From an uncultured cyanobacterium (GTDB lineage: Bacteria; Cyanobacteriota; Cyanobacteriia; Phormidesmidales; Phormidesmidaceae), in the NCBI GenBank assembly GCA_938029995.1, contig CALHGI010000406.1, positions 1 to 19,397 of the forward strand: a stretch of DNA of 19,397 nucleotides. Direction: 5' to 3'. Each line of letters starts with the position of its first letter. Position 1 is the stretch's first letter. Shown here in pieces: positions 16,909-19,397 of this stretch. The notes below the pieces were generated by a model. The model had not been told where the DNA came from. It made no database searches and was given only the letters and a program-made list of their open reading frames with translations. The translations under genes were made by a program, and so were the position numbers.

Positions 16909-16944
16909 TGCAACCATGTCCTAAGGCCTTAGGACATGGTTGCA
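16909..16944. repeat. perfect 36-bp palindrome between convergent genes
   Basis: TGCAACCATGTCCTAAGG is followed directly by its exact reverse complement, with no spacer (centre at 16926/16927). The right arm encodes the last four residues and stop of the DUF4332-type gene on the minus strand. It lies between two convergent genes, so a transcript of either strand would fold into a long hairpin and could end transcription in both directions. There is no T-tract on either side. Confidence 0.85.
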
Positions 16945-17360
16945 CACAGCTGTTTTGCTTCGGCAATCCATTGGGATACTTGGCCAGTGTCGGGGCTGAG
17001 GTCGGCCCTTTGCATCAGTTTGATTTGTAATCGTTTCAGTTGTTGATGGAGTTGGGACACGGGTAAAAGGGACAGCTGCTGGGGGGAGCTGATGCCAGCG
17101 TGCAGTAATAGCCCACAATATTCACAGCCTACGCTAGGAATACAGGCGAGTTTGGCTAGGGCTGTCCATTTATTGATGTGTTTAATGTGGGAGTTGAGTT
17201 TTTGGGCTAATTGCAGACGAGCTGGCTGGCTGCGGGTCACTTTGATCAAATCCAGGGTGGTGGAAATATTGAGGGCCTTCAGTTGCTGCTGCTGCTGGTC
17301 AGAAATGCCGGGTAGCTGATCAATCGCCCAGTTGCGAAGCTTAAAGGTGTTGGATGGCAT
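16929..17360 (-). CDS. DUF4332-type helix-hairpin-helix protein
   Basis: 143 aa. Two helix-hairpin-helix-like halves are visible: IDQLPGISDQQQQQLKALNI (13-32) and LACIPSVGCEYCGLLLHAGI (71-90), each with the GIS/GVG turn after a proline-containing helix and followed by a segment leading to the next helix. The ending VSQWIAEAKQLC is typical of DUF4332 proteins. Such folds often bind DNA or proteins, but no function is established for this group. C79 and C82 (CEYC) could form a disulfide or bind metal. ATG 17360 has no strong ribosome binding site. The run QQQQQ comes from CAG repeats. Its 3' end is inside the 36-bp palindrome. Confidence 0.8.
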   Translation of the reverse strand: MPSNTFKLRNWAIDQLPGISDQQQQQLKALNISTTLDLIKVTRSQPARLQLAQKLNSHIKHINKWTALAKLACIPSVGCEYCGLLLHAGISSPQQLSLLPVSQLHQQLKRLQIKLMQRADLSPDTGQVSQWIAEAKQLCATMS

Positions 17361-17466
17361 GGTTCATGGGGATATAGCCCTGGGGAGCAAACGGGGTATA
17401 GTGATGTAGGTTGTTGACCTGTTACACTGGTATTCCCTTGGGGATATTGACTCAGGTTTTTAACAA

Positions 17467-17540
17467 CGGGATGTAGCGCAGCTTGGTAGCGCGCCTGCTT
17501 TGGGAGCAGGATGTCGCAGGTTCGAATCCTGTCATCCCGA
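17467..17540 (+). tRNA. trnP-TGG: tRNA-Pro (anticodon TGG)
   Basis: 74 nt cloverleaf: acceptor CGGGATG / CATCCCG with the C1-G72 pair usual in bacterial tRNA-Pro, discriminator A at 17540, D-loop AGCTTGGTAGC, anticodon arm CCTGC-TTTGGGA-GCAGG giving TGG, and T-arm GCAGG-TTCGAAT-CCTGT. CCA is not encoded. Confidence 0.97.
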
Positions 17541-17852
17541 TTATACCGACTGCGGTCTGTGCAGTTGTCTTAGTTTATCTAGTGTCCGTCAGCTGGAATT
17601 TGATGATTCCGTGGAGTGGATGGGCAGGGTTTATCCGTAGGATGGGTATTCATTGTTGCTGCCATAGGTGATGGTGGAAAGCTAGAAATAGCAGCCGCTA
17701 TAGGCGACACCCTGGACTGCATGCATTGAGCAGAGATTGATAACGACTGAGTGGCCAATTTTTGAAATGGCTATATCTATGTCAGTCTGGCTGGGCTTTA
17801 GTGGATGATAAAGAGCGGGTAATTGTTAGTTTGGCCCCATCAGGAGATAAGT
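17541..17852. other. 312-bp gap between tRNA-Pro and the Tic22-like gene
   Basis: No gene is supported: frames crossing it are extensions of the tRNA or out-of-frame readings of the Tic22 start. No terminator hairpin with T-tract follows the tRNA. The last part must contain the Tic22 promoter; AGGAG at 17842-17846 is its ribosome binding site. Confidence 0.5.
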
Positions 17853-18614
17853 ATGAAAGGGATGTTTGGTCGATTGGTTTGTGGATTATTGGGCGGCGGC
17901 TTAATGGGGGTGGCTCTGCATGCTTCCCCGGCCGTGGCTCTCTCGGAAGAGGATTTACTGGATAAATTTGCGAAAGTCCCAGTGTTTGTTTTGGTGGATA
18001 GTTCCGGTGGGTATATCACTCCCATTTCTGATCCGCCGAATGATGGTTTGGGTAATGTTGCTTTACTTCAGGTTTTCTTTAGCGAGGCGGATGTGGTCTC
18101 TTTTGTGGAGGACATTCGTACGGACAATCCAAGGTTTAACCAGGGTGGTTCTGTGGGGGTAGTGGATTTGGCCACTGTCCATCGCTTGGCTAGGGAAGAT
18201 CGAGAGATTCCTCTGAAACTTATATTTATTCCCCAGGAGGATGATTTTGAGGCCGCCGTCGCTTTGGATAGTGAATTTGGCGGGGCTGTATCTTCATCTC
18301 TGGTGCCTTTGTTTGCGTTGCAAGATGCGTCTGGTAATTATTTACCCCTATCTGTTAGTCGTGATTCTGAATCATCTGAAGCGGAGGAAGCTGAAACTAT
18401 TTTTTCGATGTTTTTCTCTAAGCAGGATGCGGATAACGTGCTGAATACTCTTCAGCAGTCCAATCCTGATTTGTCCCAGGTGAGTGTGGGCGTTGTGTCC
18501 TTGGCGGATGTTTCGAGTGATTTTTTGAGTACTGATAATGATGCGTTTCAGATGATCCGATTTCTGCCGGATTCGGAAGTGATTAATCATATTCAAGGTT
18601 TGGATCTGGAATAG
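17853..18614 (+). CDS. Tic22-like exported protein
   Basis: 253 aa from ATG 17853, chosen because AGGAG lies 6 bp upstream and a signal peptide starts here (hydrophobic 6-24, ASPAVA with cleavage near residue 29); a 10-codon extension to 17823 is unlikely. The mature part has two similar halves: KVPVFVLVDSSGGYITPI (41-58) with FFSEADVVSFVEDIRTDNP, and VPLFALQDASGNYLPL (151-166) with FFSKQDADNVLNTLQQSNP, each followed by a SVGVV[DS]LA strand. This duplicated layout is that of Tic22. In cyanobacteria Tic22 is a periplasmic/thylakoid-lumen chaperone linked to outer-membrane protein biogenesis. Between the halves the link at 168-182 is acidic and serine-rich. It ends in a strong terminator. Confidence 0.82.
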   Translation: MKGMFGRLVCGLLGGGLMGVALHASPAVALSEEDLLDKFAKVPVFVLVDSSGGYITPISDPPNDGLGNVALLQVFFSEADVVSFVEDIRTDNPRFNQGGSVGVVDLATVHRLAREDREIPLKLIFIPQEDDFEAAVALDSEFGGAVSSSLVPLFALQDASGNYLPLSVSRDSESSEAEEAETIFSMFFSKQDADNVLNTLQQSNPDLSQVSVGVVSLADVSSDFLSTDNDAFQMIRFLPDSEVINHIQGLDLE

Positions 18615-18637
18615 ACCGTTCCATCGGCTTTCCCTCT

Positions 18638-18688
18638 CGCACCGCTTACTGCTGAAATCCTTTGGCAGTAAGCGGTGCGGTCTTTTTT
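18638..18688 (+). terminator. Rho-independent terminator of the Tic22-like gene
   Basis: A perfect 15-bp stem CGCACCGCTTACTGC (18638-18652, paired with 18665-18679) encloses a 12-nt loop and is followed by GTCTTTTTT. It lies 24 bp after the Tic22 stop and also separates it from the convergent coaB end. Confidence 0.93.
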
Positions 18689-18730
18689 GCTGAAGTCGTT
18701 CTGCGATCGTCCATGGGGCCTAAGCGATAT

Positions 18731-19397
18731 CTAGGCTGGGATTAGGAGATCGTAAATGTGATGGGCCATGGATAGTTTTGTCCCGTTGGGTAGGGGAATT
18801 TTGCGCCCCTGGGCATCTAGAAATAGGCCTTGGTTGCGATCGCAACTAAATCCGCTGTCCGGCTGATCCACTGGATTCGCCACAATGGCATCCAGGCCTT
18901 TCCGCTTCAGTTTGCCTAAGGCCGGTGCAATAATATCGCCCGTCTGAGCCGCGAACCCCACCAGGGTTTGATCGGCTCTTTTACTAGCGGATAGTTTAGC
19001 GGCAATATCTGTGACGGTTTCCAAGGGCAGAGGGTTGGGCAAATCCACCTTGGCTAGTTTTCCAGTGACCTGGATTGATGGCCGCATATCGGCCACGGCT
19101 GCGGCCATGATGATCCAGTCTGCGGTATTGAGCTGGGCCATGAGGGCGGTTTCCATGTCGGTGGCGCTGATTACGGGTGTGGTTTGGACCCGATCGGGAA
19201 TGGTCTGACGCAGATGGTTTTCCATGGGGCCATGGACCAGGGAAACCATCGCCCCACGATGGATGGCGGCGGTGGCCAGGGCAATGCCCATGCGACCCGT
19301 GGAGGGGTTGCCAATGTAGCGGACGGCGTCCATATATTCGTGGGTGCTGCCGGTGCTGATGAGGATGTGTTTGCCCTGAAGGTCGCGACGACCCTGG
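18731..19397 (-). CDS. coaBC: phosphopantothenate-cysteine ligase domain (CoaB), 5' end beyond the window
   Basis: The frame is open from the right edge to the stop at 18731 (222 complete codons). It holds almost the whole CoaB domain, which joins cysteine to 4'-phosphopantothenate with a nucleoside triphosphate in CoA synthesis. Visible motifs: GKHILISTGSTHEY, DAVRYIGNPSTGRMG (canonical proteins have SSGKMG), MAAAVADMRP, GKLAK with the conserved lysine, VGFAAQTGD, and DAIVANPV with the expected Asn. The ATG at 19333 is internal, since the conserved strand starts upstream of it. In most bacteria CoaC (the decarboxylase) is fused at the N-terminus; that part would lie outside the window, so the fusion is inferred. 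A HIP1 octamer is at 18836-18843. Confidence 0.92.
   Translation of the reverse strand, partial: QGRRDLQGKHILISTGSTHEYMDAVRYIGNPSTGRMGIALATAAIHRGAMVSLVHGPMENHLRQTIPDRVQTTPVISATDMETALMAQLNTADWIIMAAAVADMRPSIQVTGKLAKVDLPNPLPLETVTDIAAKLSASKRADQTLVGFAAQTGDIIAPALGKLKRKGLDAIVANPVDQPDSGFSCDRNQGLFLDAQGRKIPLPNGTKLSMAHHIYDLLIPA

Noticed and set aside
17823..17852. Ten-codon N-terminal extension of the Tic22-like protein
   Set aside because: It would place the signal peptide inside the protein and ignores the AGGAG site before ATG 17853.

Overview
The window is cyanobacterial chromosome, mostly housekeeping genes. The evidence is the photosystem I pair psaF-psaJ next to tsaD, a Tic22-like protein, a Ycf52-type acetyltransferase, several small proteins of cyanobacterial type, and at least six copies of the HIP1 octamer GCGATCGC. 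Genus cannot be fixed from the sequence alone. I see no prophage, integrase, intact insertion sequence or CRISPR array.

Layout. 1-1985 (-): 5' two thirds of a long-type alpha-glucan phosphorylase, cut by the left edge. 2193-4079 (+): a valine-pyruvate transaminase (avtA) followed by rimM. 4076-4258: a short array of 15-16 bp repeats bracketed by inverted repeats. 4244-4735 (-): a relic of the REP-associated/IS200-like transposase family that has lost its catalytic residues. 4881-7283 (-): murA, an M48 metallopeptidase whose stop codon lies inside the next gene, and tRNA-Leu(CAA). 7526-7609 (+): tRNA-Leu(CAG). 7958-8773 (+): a SpoU-family rRNA methyltransferase. 8770-8973 (-): a small unknown protein. 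9361-11672 (+): lpdA and trpC, overlapping by 4 bp. 11732-11968 (+): a small cyanobacterial protein and then a strong terminator shared with psaJ. 12132-12868 (-): psaF and psaJ. 13223-14263 (+): tsaD. 14284-15153 (-): an alpha/beta hydrolase. 15286-16011 (-): a stand-alone protein with two ACT-like modules. 16306-16827 (+): a GNAT acetyltransferase of Ycf52 type. 16909-16944: a perfect 36-bp palindrome. 16929-17360 (-): a DUF4332-type protein. 17467-17540 (+): tRNA-Pro(UGG). 17853-18614 (+): a Tic22-like exported protein with terminator. 18731-19397 (-): the CoaB part of a CoA-biosynthesis gene, cut by the right edge.

Functionally the genes cover glycogen breakdown, amino-acid synthesis (AvtA, TrpC), the E3 subunit of 2-oxoacid dehydrogenases (LpdA), cell wall (MurA), translation and RNA maturation (RimM, SpoU, TsaD, three tRNAs), photosystem I (PsaF, PsaJ), envelope biogenesis (Tic22) and CoA synthesis. 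The least ordinary spot is 4076-4735: a repeat array with terminal inverted repeats beside a catalytically dead member of a transposase family that elsewhere lives with dispersed palindromic repeats. Other points of interest are a CDS/tRNA overlap, several strong palindromes, and unusual start signals at murA.
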